Of a stretch of DNA of 15,236 nucleotides, positions 7,217-14,651 are shown one piece after another. The notes below the pieces were generated by a model. That model made no database searches, was not told the DNA's origin, and worked only from the letters and a program-made list of their open reading frames with translations. This stretch comes from Prevotella sp. UBA2739. Lineage in GTDB: Bacteria > Bacteroidota > Bacteroidia > Bacteroidales > Bacteroidaceae. Where the stretch lies: the NCBI GenBank assembly GCA_002353525.1, contig DEJV01000001.1:1-15236 (forward strand), given 5' to 3'. The first letter of the stretch is position 1; each line of letters begins with the position of its first letter. The position numbers were made by a program, and so were the translations under genes.

Positions 7217-7224
7217 TATTTTTG
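7217..7224 (+). promoter_or_regulatory. -7 box upstream of the DUF4468 gene
   Basis: TATTTTTG, extended as TTTGCACC, matches TAnnTTTG and is nearly identical to the uvrB box at 5107-5114. The predicted start near 7230 leaves a leader of about 24 nt before the ATG at 7254. No clear -33 box is visible. Its position shows that the in-frame start at 7191 is too early. Confidence 0.55.
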
Positions 7225-7253
7225 CACCAGTTTTAATGACAAGATCCATAATT

Positions 7254-8138
7254 ATGAAGAAAATAGCATTGGTCATATTGCTCTGCCTGCCTATGTCTAT
7301 GCAGGCACAAACCGTAGTGAACGAGGCCAAACAAAAGGCTGAGTTAGCAAAGAAAGCCGCTGAAGAGGCCGCCCGAAAGGCCGAGGAGGCACGCATTGCC
7401 GCCCTTAAGGCTGAGGAAGCAGCCAAAGCAGCAGAGGCCGCCGCCAAAGCAGAGGCGAAAGCCAAGAATACAGAAAAGGCAAAAGCCGACGCCAAGCTCG
7501 AAGAGAAAGCCAAAGCGGAGGCAAAGGCACAAAAAGAAATAAAAGCCGCAACCAACAAATGGGAGGCTGGCAACCAAGAGCGGGCACAAAAGGCCATGGA
7601 GGCTGCGGCAGCCGCTCCCGACCCCGATGCCAAATACCTTGGGGGCGCAGTACCCGAAGTAGACGGCCATGTGGAATGGCAGCTCTCCGTGGATGTGCCT
7701 GGCAAGAGTGCAGAGTGGATATACGACAAGCTGGGACAGTTGTTCACCGACATGACCCACGCCGAAGGGCAGATGGAGCAAAGCCGGGTGGCCCTGGCCG
7801 ATGAAGACAACCACACCTTGGGCGTAAGGTTTCAAGAGTGGATGGTGTTCCGCACCTCCGTGCTCTCACTTGACCGCACAGAGGTGAACTTCACAGTCAT
7901 TGCCGAGTGCAAAGACGGTCGTGCCGACGTGAAGCTGGGGCGCATCAACTATGTGTATGAGGAGAACCGTAACGGCGGCCAGAAATATAAGGCCGAGGAA
8001 TGGATTACCGACAAATATGGCCTGAACAAGAGCAAGACCAAATTGGCCCGCCTCTCAGGTAAGTTCCGCCGCAAGACCATTGACCGCAAGGACTCTATCT
8101 TCAAAGAAATTAAGAACACGCTCTTGCTGGAGAACTGA
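7254..8138 (+). CDS. Secreted coiled-coil DUF4468 domain protein
   Basis: This 294-residue protein has a signal peptide (MKKIALVILLCLPMSMQAQ, residues 1-19). A region of nearly pure Ala/Lys/Glu follows (about 23-120), predicted as one long helix or coiled coil and similar in composition to TolA. The C-terminal half (about 140-237) matches DUF4468, a Bacteroidota domain with a TBP-like fold: VDVPGKSAEWIYDKLGQLF, then VRFQEWMVF, then a DRTEVNFTVIAECKDGRADVKL strand pair. A basic tail ends ...IKNTLLLEN. It probably sits in the periplasm, where the rod could span from membrane to envelope partner; that role is inferred. The frame is open to a GTG-type start at 7191, but the ATG at 7254 gives the signal peptide. 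It is followed after 95 nt by the small membrane protein gene. Confidence 0.85.
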   Translation: MKKIALVILLCLPMSMQAQTVVNEAKQKAELAKKAAEEAARKAEEARIAALKAEEAAKAAEAAAKAEAKAKNTEKAKADAKLEEKAKAEAKAQKEIKAATNKWEAGNQERAQKAMEAAAAAPDPDAKYLGGAVPEVDGHVEWQLSVDVPGKSAEWIYDKLGQLFTDMTHAEGQMEQSRVALADEDNHTLGVRFQEWMVFRTSVLSLDRTEVNFTVIAECKDGRADVKLGRINYVYEENRNGGQKYKAEEWITDKYGLNKSKTKLARLSGKFRRKTIDRKDSIFKEIKNTLLLEN

Positions 8139-8233
8139 CAAATTGTCGCTCCCGGAGAATCGTCCACAAACGACGATGAGTCCGTTGAACCCATCAAAGC
8201 ATTTAACAGTATTAAAACCAACATCATCATTAT
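8139..8233. other. Gap between the DUF4468 gene and the small membrane protein gene
   Basis: This 95-bp spacer contains a 6-bp inverted repeat ATCGTC/GACGAT (8159-8164 with 8172-8177, loop of 7). No T-run follows it and no TAnnTTTG promoter is evident. Read-through from the DUF4468 gene into the small protein and porin genes is therefore plausible. Confidence 0.4.
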
Positions 8234-8446
8234 ATGACTATTGAAAGAAGAAGACGAGGCGAACAAGAGGAAGAGCGCCAAGACCGCTACCTCAAGTTGC
8301 GCAACCTGCTAAACACAATATTTATGCTTGGAGCCGTGATAGGAGTATGCATCTACGTGTGGGGAAACAGCACCGTAGGAACCATTATCATCCTGGGGGC
8401 CATGGTTTTCAAGATGGTGGAATGCGTTTACAGATTTAAGAAATGA
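8234..8446 (+). CDS. Small two-helix membrane protein (70 residues), unrecognised
   Basis: The product starts with a very charged segment (residues 1-23, with four consecutive arginines and several Glu/Gln). Two hydrophobic helices follow at about 24-43 and 48-64, separated by a short GNSTVG turn, and the tail is basic (YRFKK). This predicts an inner-membrane hairpin with both ends in the cytoplasm by the positive-inside rule. I do not recognise a family. Its stop codon overlaps the start of the putative porin gene by 4 nt (ATGA at 8443-8446), so translation of the two is probably coupled. The start is the ATG at 8234, preceded by an A/T-rich stretch without a Shine-Dalgarno sequence. Confidence 0.75.
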   Translation: MTIERRRRGEQEEERQDRYLKLRNLLNTIFMLGAVIGVCIYVWGNSTVGTIIILGAMVFKMVECVYRFKK

Positions 8447-10812
8447 GAAAAGCTTTTGTCTCTCTCGTCCTATGGGCTGCCACGCTGCCTGTCGCTGCAC
8501 AACTCAACGGCATGCAGCGCGATGGCAACATGGGTATGCCCACCACGCAAGATAACAGAACCGTGATGAATCGTGACACCACCAGCAGCAACAAGGAGAT
8601 TCCTATGGGGCTGAAGGTGTGGACCGTGGACGAGCGTTTCGGCGACCGCATGGCGGCTACCGCCGATACGCTGCACTACATGTTCATGAACAGCATCTTT
8701 ACCACTGGTCTGCGCTCAGAATACAATTCGCTGGGCAACTTGGGGTCGCCACGCGAGCACCGAGTGTTTATTGACAGACAGCTGAAAGACCAATTCATCT
8801 TCACGCAGCCATACGACTACTTCATCACGCCAGTAGACAAGTTCCATTTCACCAACACGCTCTCGCCTATCACCAATCTCGCCTATAACACCTGCGGCGA
8901 CCGCAACAATGGTGAAGACCATTTCAAGGCGCTTTTCGGAGTGAATGCCGGCAAACGCATCGGACTGGGTTTCAAGTTTGACTATATCTATGGCCGCGGC
9001 TACTATCAGAACCAAAGCACGGCTCACTTCAACTACACCATGTACGGCTCGTATTTAGGCGACCACTATGAGGCACATCTCCTGCTGTCGACCAATCACC
9101 AAAAGGTGAGCGAGAACGGAGGTATCGCCAACGACGACTATATCACTCATCCTGAGGTGATCAGTGACAAGTATCGCACCAATGAGATACCGACGATGCT
9201 AGCACAAAACTGGAACCGAAACGACAACCAGCACGTGTTTCTGACCCACAGGTACAATATAGGATTCAACCGCAAAGTTCCCATGACCGAAGAGGAAATC
9301 AAAGCTAAGAAATTCGCCATGGCCTCGCAAAAAGAGCAAGACGCAAAGAAAGCTCGAGAGGAAGCGATGAAGTTAGCCAAGAAAGAAGGACGGGAATGGA
9401 ACGAGGAGGAATATCAGCAAAGTCTGCAGAAGAAAGACTTCGGTGGTCGTCCCGACGATGCAAAGATTGCCGGCAAGGAGCCTGTTGCTGCAGCCGACAC
9501 AACTGCCACGAACGGCCAAGGGCGCATTAAAGTGGGCAGCAAAGAAGAGGCCGACCGACTGCTGGCAGAGGATAAAACGAAGGAGAAAGAAGATACCGCA
9601 TGGCTGAAAGATGAGTTCGTGCCCGTCACGAGTTTCATCCATACGGCAAAATTCGACAACTACCGTCGCATCTTCCAGGCCTATCAGACCCCAGACGAAT
9701 ATTATGCCAACCGATATAATGTGGTGGAGAAGCTGGGTGAAGACTCTATCTACGACAAGATGAAGCACTACAGGCTGAAGAACACGCTGGCCATAGCGCT
9801 GCTAGAGGGATTCAACAAGTGGGCAAAGGCAGGACTGAAAGGATTTATCACCTCTGACTTGCGCCACTTTACACTTCCTGCCGAAGCTGCCGACGGCGAC
9901 ACCCTGCCAAGCTTCACCTCTTTCAATGAGCACACACTCAGCGTGGGCGGCCAGCTCAGCAAGACACAGGGCTCATTGCTACACTATAACGCCACCGTGG
10001 AGACATGGATTCTGGGCGAGGATGCCGGACAATTGAAGATTGACGGTGCTGCAGACCTGAACTTCCGCCTCTTTGGCGACACCGTTCAGCTGGCTGCAAG
10101 CGGTTTTCTGCACAACATCAATCCCACATTCTTTTACCGCCACTACCAGTCGCGCCATCTGTGGTGGAACAATGACAAGCTGGACAAGGAGACAAGGCTA
10201 CACCTGGAGGGACGGCTCACCTTCGGAAAGACAAACACACGTTTGCGCGTAGCGTTTGATGACATCAAGAACTACACCTACTTCGGTCAAGACTGGACGG
10301 TTGACGGTAATGACAGGGGAGCCTACAGCATTGCCGTGAGACAACACTCAGGTAACATGACCGTGCTCACAGCCCAGCTCGACCAGCGTATACGTTTGGG
10401 AGTGCTCAACTGGGAGAGTGTGGTGACATGGCAGAAATCGAGCAACAACAACGTGCTTCCCCTACCCTCGCTGAACATCTACACCAACCTGTTCTTCAAG
10501 TTCAACGTGGCTAATGTGCTGAATATCGACCTTGGTGCCGACCTCCGCTATTTCTCCAAATACTATGCCCACGATTACTGTCCGGCCCTCAGCCAGTTCA
10601 CCGTTCAAGAGAACACTGAGCATCGCATTGAGCTGGGCAACTACCCCATCGTGAACGTCTATGCAAACATGGACATCAAGCACACACGCTTCTTCTTTAT
10701 GATGAGCCACGTGAATGCAGGCAAGGGAAACAAGAATTACTTCTTTGCCCCCCACTACCCGCTCAACGGAAACCTGATAAGATTCGGAATCAGCTGGAAC
10801 TTCTTCAACTAA
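8443..10812 (+). CDS. Putative porin (Porin_10-like outer-membrane beta-barrel)
   Basis: This 789-residue protein begins with a signal peptide (MRKAFVSLVLWAATLPVAAQ). A short linker leads to the conserved opening of Bacteroidota putative porins (VWTVDERFGDRMAATADTLHYMF... then LGNLGSP). Most of the rest consists of alternating aromatic/polar beta-strand patterns. It ends ...LIRFGISWNFFN, with the terminal aromatic expected of a BamA-recognised barrel strand. Between about residues 280 and 390 there is a highly charged Lys/Glu/Ala-rich insert (TEEEIKAKKFAMASQKEQD through EDKTKEKEDTAWLKDEF), which must lie outside the barrel wall as a long loop or helical domain. The substrate is unknown. It overlaps the preceding 70-codon gene by 4 nt. 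It should be exported and then inserted by the Bam machinery, to which the BamD encoded upstream belongs. Confidence 0.85.
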   Translation: MRKAFVSLVLWAATLPVAAQLNGMQRDGNMGMPTTQDNRTVMNRDTTSSNKEIPMGLKVWTVDERFGDRMAATADTLHYMFMNSIFTTGLRSEYNSLGNLGSPREHRVFIDRQLKDQFIFTQPYDYFITPVDKFHFTNTLSPITNLAYNTCGDRNNGEDHFKALFGVNAGKRIGLGFKFDYIYGRGYYQNQSTAHFNYTMYGSYLGDHYEAHLLLSTNHQKVSENGGIANDDYITHPEVISDKYRTNEIPTMLAQNWNRNDNQHVFLTHRYNIGFNRKVPMTEEEIKAKKFAMASQKEQDAKKAREEAMKLAKKEGREWNEEEYQQSLQKKDFGGRPDDAKIAGKEPVAAADTTATNGQGRIKVGSKEEADRLLAEDKTKEKEDTAWLKDEFVPVTSFIHTAKFDNYRRIFQAYQTPDEYYANRYNVVEKLGEDSIYDKMKHYRLKNTLAIALLEGFNKWAKAGLKGFITSDLRHFTLPAEAADGDTLPSFTSFNEHTLSVGGQLSKTQGSLLHYNATVETWILGEDAGQLKIDGAADLNFRLFGDTVQLAASGFLHNINPTFFYRHYQSRHLWWNNDKLDKETRLHLEGRLTFGKTNTRLRVAFDDIKNYTYFGQDWTVDGNDRGAYSIAVRQHSGNMTVLTAQLDQRIRLGVLNWESVVTWQKSSNNNVLPLPSLNIYTNLFFKFNVANVLNIDLGADLRYFSKYYAHDYCPALSQFTVQENTEHRIELGNYPIVNVYANMDIKHTRFFFMMSHVNAGKGNKNYFFAPHYPLNGNLIRFGISWNFFN

Positions 10813-10852
10813 TTAAAAGCATCGCACAAGACAATGGGTCAAGAAAGGATGA

Positions 10853-10885
10853 TTTGACTGTCTCGGTGTTTTGGCATCATCTTTG
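10853..10885 (+). promoter_or_regulatory. Possible promoter of the DUF3737-PatB-GuaD cluster
   Basis: TTTG (10853-10856) is followed after 21 nt by CATCTTTG (10878-10885), one mismatch from TAnnTTTG, and continues as TTTGCAATG. The implied leader is about 70 nt and purine-rich, ending in A-rich sequence before the ATG at 10960. Confidence 0.4.
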
Positions 10886-10959
10886 CAATGGAAAGTTGAG
10901 ATAAAGAGGAGCAACAACCAAAAGAATCAAAAAACAAGCAAAAAAATTATCACAGACAA

Positions 10960-11808
10960 ATGAAAGAAATAAAGAATCAAGAGTTCGGCGGTGAACGCCC
11001 ACTCTTCGCAAGCAAAGACCTCAAGTTGACAAACATTACGATAGTTGACGGAGAGTCGGGCATCAAGCAATGCGAGAACATTGAGGCAGAAGATTGCAAA
11101 TTCTATGGCAAATACCCCTGGTGGCATGTTGACGGAGCACGCATCAACAACTGCTATTTCGCACCAGGGTCGCGATCAGCCATCTGGTACACCAATGACC
11201 TGGTGATGAAAGACTCCGTCATCGACGGACCCAAGTTCTTCCGTGAGATGGAGAACGTAGAACTGGAGAATGTGACCATCAACGACGCCGACGAGACTTT
11301 CTGGCGAGTGAAGAACCTACGGTTGAAGAACGTAAAACTGCACGAAGGCACCTACCCCTTTATGTTTTCTGAGAATATCTATGTAGACGGCCTGGAGAGT
11401 GACGCGAAATATGTGTTCCAATATTGCAAGAATGTGGAAGTGCACAATGCCCGAATCACCACAAAAGACTCGTTCTGGGAATGTGAGAATGTCACTATCT
11501 ACGATTCGGTGCTGGATGGAGAGTATCTGGCATGGCACTCAAAGAACGTACGGCTGGTGAACTGCCACCTGGCTGGCGAGCAGTTGCTTTGCTATACGGA
11601 GAATCTGACACTTAAGAACTGTACTTTTGACAGTGCATGCGATCGCGTCTTTGAGTACTCTACGGTGAATGCAGACATCCGCGGGCATATCGAAAACATC
11701 AAGAACCCCACAAGCGGACATATCATTGCCGACTCGATAGGAAGCGTGACCATCGACGAGAACATCCGCAAGCCGGCAGACTGCAAGATTGAGACAAGGA
11801 GCAAATAA
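10960..11808 (+). CDS. DUF3737 family cytoplasmic right-handed beta-helix protein
   Basis: This 282-residue protein has no signal peptide or membrane helix and begins MKEIKNQEFGGERPLF, the start typical of DUF3737. It consists of about nine to ten rungs of 18-21 residues, each with a hydrophobic strand motif such as ENVELENVTI, KNLRLKNVKL or ENLTLKNCTF. Each rung also has an aromatic or bulky residue at the same place (W55, W76, F94, W115, M135, F153, W173, W192, Y212, F231). This is a right-handed parallel beta-helix with an internal aromatic ladder. Many beta-helix proteins act on sugars, but the usual catalytic Asp/Glu clusters are not evident. Biochemical function is unknown. It is followed after 16 nt by the C-S lyase gene and belongs to one cluster with it and guaD. 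Confidence 0.85.
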   Translation: MKEIKNQEFGGERPLFASKDLKLTNITIVDGESGIKQCENIEAEDCKFYGKYPWWHVDGARINNCYFAPGSRSAIWYTNDLVMKDSVIDGPKFFREMENVELENVTINDADETFWRVKNLRLKNVKLHEGTYPFMFSENIYVDGLESDAKYVFQYCKNVEVHNARITTKDSFWECENVTIYDSVLDGEYLAWHSKNVRLVNCHLAGEQLLCYTENLTLKNCTFDSACDRVFEYSTVNADIRGHIENIKNPTSGHIIADSIGSVTIDENIRKPADCKIETRSK

Positions 11809-11824
11809 AAGCTTTGAACAGACG

Positions 11825-13012
11825 ATGACTACATTCGACTTCGACAAAATTATCAGCCGCAGAGACACGAACTCGGTGAAATGGGACGAATGCAACGACC
11901 CGGAGGTGATCCCCATGTGGGTAGCCGACATGGACTTCGCTACCGCTCCGGCTATCACTAACGCCCTGCACCGTCGCATAGACCACCCTATCTTTGGCTA
12001 CACGCTGGTACCCGAGAGTTATTATGACGCCACCATCAACTGGTTTGCCAGACGCCATCATTGGCACATCAGCCGCGAGTGGATTCAATACACATCAGGG
12101 GTGGTGCCGGCGCTGAGTGCCGTTGTCAAGGCCCTGACGCAACCAGGCGACCAAGTCATCGTTCAGACGCCCGTATACAACTGCTTCTTTTCCAGCATCA
12201 GGAACAACGGATGCACCATTGTGGAGAATCCACTAAAAAGAAAGGATTTGGGCGAGAGTCTGTTCACCTACGAGATGGACTTGAATGACCTGGAGGAAAA
12301 AGCAGCCAACCCAAAAGCCAAGCTGCTTATACTCTGCAATCCTCATAACCCGGCAGGCCGGGTGTGGACTCCCGAGGAACTGATACGGCTGAACGATATC
12401 TGTATGCGCCATGGTGTGCGCGTAGTGTCCGACGAAATACATTGTGAGCTGGTGATGAGCGGAAACCGTTTTACGCCTTTCGCATCGCTGAGCAAAGAGT
12501 GCCTGCAAAACAGCATCACGTGCAACTCGCCATCGAAGTCGTTTAACACCGCAGGGTTGCAAATCGCCAACATCATCTGCTGCGACGCTGACATCCGCCA
12601 GCGCATCGACAGGGCCATCAACATCAATGAGGTGTGCGATGTGAACCCATTTGGTGTGATAGCCCTTGAGGCAGCCTACAATGAGGGGGAGCCCTGGCTC
12701 AATGCCTTGTGCCAGTATTTGGAAGACAATTATAAGGCACTCAAGTCATTCTTTGCCTCAAACTTGCCTCAGTTGCCTATCACCATGCTCGAAGGCACCT
12801 ATCTGGTCTGGGTAGACATCAGTCCGCTAGGCACCGATGCAGACACGCTGACCGAGCGGTTGCTGAAAGAGGCGAAAGTGATGGTGAATGCAGGAACGAT
12901 GTACGACACGACACCTGCCGGACAGAATTATATTCGCATCAACATTGCCTGTCCACGAACACGGATGATGGATGGGCTCAGAAGAATAGAAAAGACTATC
13001 AATAACCACTAA
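11825..13012 (+). CDS. PatB/MalY-type PLP-dependent C-S lyase (cystathionine beta-lyase-like)
   Basis: This 395-residue fold-type I PLP enzyme belongs to the MalY/PatB branch, whose members cleave the C-S bond of cystathionine or cysteine conjugates to a thiol, pyruvate and ammonia. The opening FDFDKIISRRDTNSVKWD and MWVADMDF are typical of the branch. Likely active-site residues are Y118 (stacks on the cofactor), N172 in CNPHNPAGRVW, D203 in VSDEIHCEL, K238 in NSPSKSFN (the Schiff-base lysine) and R371 in YIRINIACP (carboxylate binding). All are intact. The frame is open upstream to a TTG at 11789 inside the DUF3737 gene, but the ATG at 11825 gives the family start. It is 16 nt after DUF3737 and 19 nt before guaD. 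A plain aminotransferase is the main alternative annotation. Confidence 0.88.
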   Translation: MTTFDFDKIISRRDTNSVKWDECNDPEVIPMWVADMDFATAPAITNALHRRIDHPIFGYTLVPESYYDATINWFARRHHWHISREWIQYTSGVVPALSAVVKALTQPGDQVIVQTPVYNCFFSSIRNNGCTIVENPLKRKDLGESLFTYEMDLNDLEEKAANPKAKLLILCNPHNPAGRVWTPEELIRLNDICMRHGVRVVSDEIHCELVMSGNRFTPFASLSKECLQNSITCNSPSKSFNTAGLQIANIICCDADIRQRIDRAININEVCDVNPFGVIALEAAYNEGEPWLNALCQYLEDNYKALKSFFASNLPQLPITMLEGTYLVWVDISPLGTDADTLTERLLKEAKVMVNAGTMYDTTPAGQNYIRINIACPRTRMMDGLRRIEKTINNH

Positions 13013-13031
13013 TAAATAATCCCGTAGCATT

Positions 13032-13499
13032 ATGACAAAAGAAGACATCATGCGCAGAGCTATCCAGCTCTCCATAGAGAGCGTAAGAAAGGGCGGAGGT
13101 CCCTTCGGAGCCGTGATTGCTAAAAATGGCGAGATTATCGCCGAGGCATCAAACTGCGTAACCATTGACTGCGACCCCACTGCTCATGCCGAAGTGTCGT
13201 GCATCCGCAAGGCAGCAAGTAAACTTGGTACTTTTGACCTTTCGGGATGTGAGATCTACACCTCGTGTGAGCCATGCCCCATGTGTTTTGGAGCCATTTA
13301 CTGGGCACATCTCGACAAAATCTACTATGCCAACGACCGCAAGGATGCCGGGCGAATAGGTTTCGACGACGACTTCATCTACCAGGAGATTGCCCTGCCA
13401 GCCGAAGAGCGCATGAAACCCTCGGAAATCCTTTTGCGCGACGAGGCCATCAAGGCTTTCCAACTGTGGGAGGAGAAAGAAGACAAAACTGAATATTAA
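13032..13499 (+). CDS. guaD: Guanine deaminase (cytidine deaminase fold)
   Basis: This 155-residue zinc enzyme probably hydrolyses guanine to xanthine and ammonia in the cytoplasm for purine salvage or nitrogen release. The zinc site is complete: H52 and the proton-shuttling E54 in TAHAEVSCIRKA, and C82 and C85 in SCEPCPMCFGAIYWA. The C-terminal half (DAGRIGFDDDFIYQEIALP) matches the Bacillus GuaD type, whose C-terminal segment swaps between monomers, and separates it from tRNA adenosine deaminase TadA, which has a different tail. Length is right for the family. It is the last gene of the cluster, 19 nt after the C-S lyase. It converges on the 52-residue membrane protein gene, with 15 nt between the stop codons. 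Confidence 0.88.
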   Translation: MTKEDIMRRAIQLSIESVRKGGGPFGAVIAKNGEIIAEASNCVTIDCDPTAHAEVSCIRKAASKLGTFDLSGCEIYTSCEPCPMCFGAIYWAHLDKIYYANDRKDAGRIGFDDDFIYQEIALPAEERMKPSEILLRDEAIKAFQLWEEKEDKTEY

Positions 13500-13514
13500 G
13501 CCTTCTCTCTCTGA

Positions 13515-13673
13515 TCAGTTTGCAAAATAAGTGAAATAAACGTAAGCCAAGGCGGCAGCTACAGCCAGCAGCACGATTGAACGAATCAGGCAGCTGGCTA
13601 CTTTTTTTACCACCACGAAAGCCACAACAATTGCCACAAGGGCAAACACGTAATAAGCAAAATTGTTCTCCAT
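13515..13673 (-). CDS. 52-residue membrane protein, unrecognised
   Basis: An ATG at 13673 opens a 53-codon frame ending in TGA at 13515. The product starts MENNFAYYVFALVAIVVAF, then has two adjacent lysines (residues 23-24) and an arginine (31) between two strongly hydrophobic stretches (about 6-22 and 33-50), ending YFTYFAN. This predicts a short helical hairpin in the inner membrane. The gene follows the RluA-family gene by 26 nt on the same strand, so it is probably co-transcribed. A run of seven A residues encodes the lysine pair. I do not recognise a family. The sustained hydrophobic coding pattern and the good position support it as real. Confidence 0.65.
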   Translation of the reverse strand: MENNFAYYVFALVAIVVAFVVVKKVASCLIRSIVLLAVAAALAYVYFTYFAN

Positions 13674-13699
13674 AAACAACAATCTATCCTAAGAAAAAA

Positions 13700-14584
13700 C
13701 TAAAACAAAGACCGGAAAGATGTAGGAACAGGTGTCTCGAACTCCATACGCTCACGCGTCAACGGATGGTAGAAACACAAACGATAGGCATGCAGGCACA
13801 AACGATGCAACGGGTCGTCACCATTGCCATATTTCACATCGCCACAAATAGGATGTCCCATATCTGCCGAATGCACACGAATCTGATTTTTACGCCCTGT
13901 TTCCAAACGGTATTCCACCAACGAATAAGCATCAGAATGCGCTAACTCCTTGAAGTGGGTAACCGCATACTTGCCGCCATTGTCAACAGGCGACGAATAT
14001 GTGATATAAGCCTTATTGTCTTTCAGCCAGTTGGCCACTGTTCCCTCAGGCTTGTCCATCACTCCCGAAACCACTCCCACATACCGGCGGTCGTACACTA
14101 TATCGTGCCAATTGTGCTCCAACATCTGCTCTGTCTGCATATCCTTGGCATAGATCATCAAGCCGCTGGTGTCGCGGTCAAGACGGTGAACCACATGGGC
14201 ACGACACGTCTGGCGGGTACGCTGGAAGTAATCGTCGAGCACACTCTTCACATTGAGCGACGAGTGGCCGGCAGCCATCGAGAGAATGCCCACATTCTTC
14301 TCTATCACCACCAGATACTGATCCTCGTAGACAAGTTTCACATAACGGCTCTTGAACGAGTCGTTACGCTTTGACTTACTGATGCTTACCCGCATGCCGG
14401 GCGTCAACGGATAGTCGAACTGTGTTACATACCTGTCGTTCACCCTCACGCCACGCCCATGAAGCGTTGCCTTGAGTTTGCTACGACTGCCTTTCACGTT
14501 AGCCAGCATCCATTCAAGCAGAGGCATCGCCTGACGAACCGTATAATGGTCGTAATCGTTGAATTGATTGTGATAGTATCTCAT
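13700..14584 (-). CDS. RluA-family pseudouridine synthase
   Basis: This 294-residue enzyme converts uridine to pseudouridine in rRNA or tRNA. An N-terminal S4-like RNA-binding segment (about 22-70, LLEWMLANVKGSRSKLKATLHGRGVRVND) precedes the catalytic domain. The signature HRLDRDTSG is at 133-141, with the catalytic aspartate D136. The later motif RLETGRKNQIRVHSADMGHPI (about 226-246) and GDVKYG are also intact. Length fits RluA/RluC/RluD-type enzymes; the exact target uridine cannot be assigned. The start at 14584 is supported by a TAnnTTTG box just upstream. It probably shares a transcript with the 52-residue membrane protein downstream, and it diverges from the ABC-F gene. Confidence 0.93.
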   Translation of the reverse strand: MRYYHNQFNDYDHYTVRQAMPLLEWMLANVKGSRSKLKATLHGRGVRVNDRYVTQFDYPLTPGMRVSISKSKRNDSFKSRYVKLVYEDQYLVVIEKNVGILSMAAGHSSLNVKSVLDDYFQRTRQTCRAHVVHRLDRDTSGLMIYAKDMQTEQMLEHNWHDIVYDRRYVGVVSGVMDKPEGTVANWLKDNKAYITYSSPVDNGGKYAVTHFKELAHSDAYSLVEYRLETGRKNQIRVHSADMGHPICGDVKYGNGDDPLHRLCLHAYRLCFYHPLTRERMEFETPVPTSFRSLF

Positions 14585-14592
14585 TTCGGCTG

Positions 14593-14600
14593 CAAAGTTA
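14593..14600 (-). promoter_or_regulatory. -7 box of the pseudouridine synthase promoter
   Basis: Reading leftward, TAACTTTG is an exact TAnnTTTG box ending 8 nt upstream of the ATG at 14584. The transcript would start at or very close to the start codon, as for uvrB. No good -33 box is visible at the usual spacing; the nearest candidate, ATTG at 14619-14616, is too close at 15 nt. Confidence 0.5.
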
Positions 14601-14643
14601 CAACTTTTTTGCTAGCAATGACGCGTATTCGGCGGAATTTTCG

Positions 14644-14651
14644 TACCTTTG
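14644..14651 (+). promoter_or_regulatory. -7 box of the ABC-F gene promoter
   Basis: TACCTTTG, extended as TTTGCACCC, is an exact TAnnTTTG box. The implied start near 14657 leaves a leader of about 28 nt. That leader contains a direct repeat of AAAATAAGG (twice), the second copy ending one base before the ATG at 14685. The AAGG is too close to the start to be a normal ribosome binding site. Confidence 0.6.

Noticed and set aside
7175..7835. Leftward frames rich in Ala, Ser, Phe, Leu and Cys opposite the DUF4468 gene
   Set aside because: They arise from the repetitive Ala/Lys/Glu codons of the real gene read on the other strand.
8159..8177. Terminator after the DUF4468 gene
   Set aside because: It is a 6-bp stem with a 7-nt loop and no following T-run.
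10846..10886. Terminator after the porin gene
   Set aside because: GATGAT/ATCATC can pair, but the loop is about 22 nt and no T-run follows. The same bases are better explained as a promoter for the next cluster.
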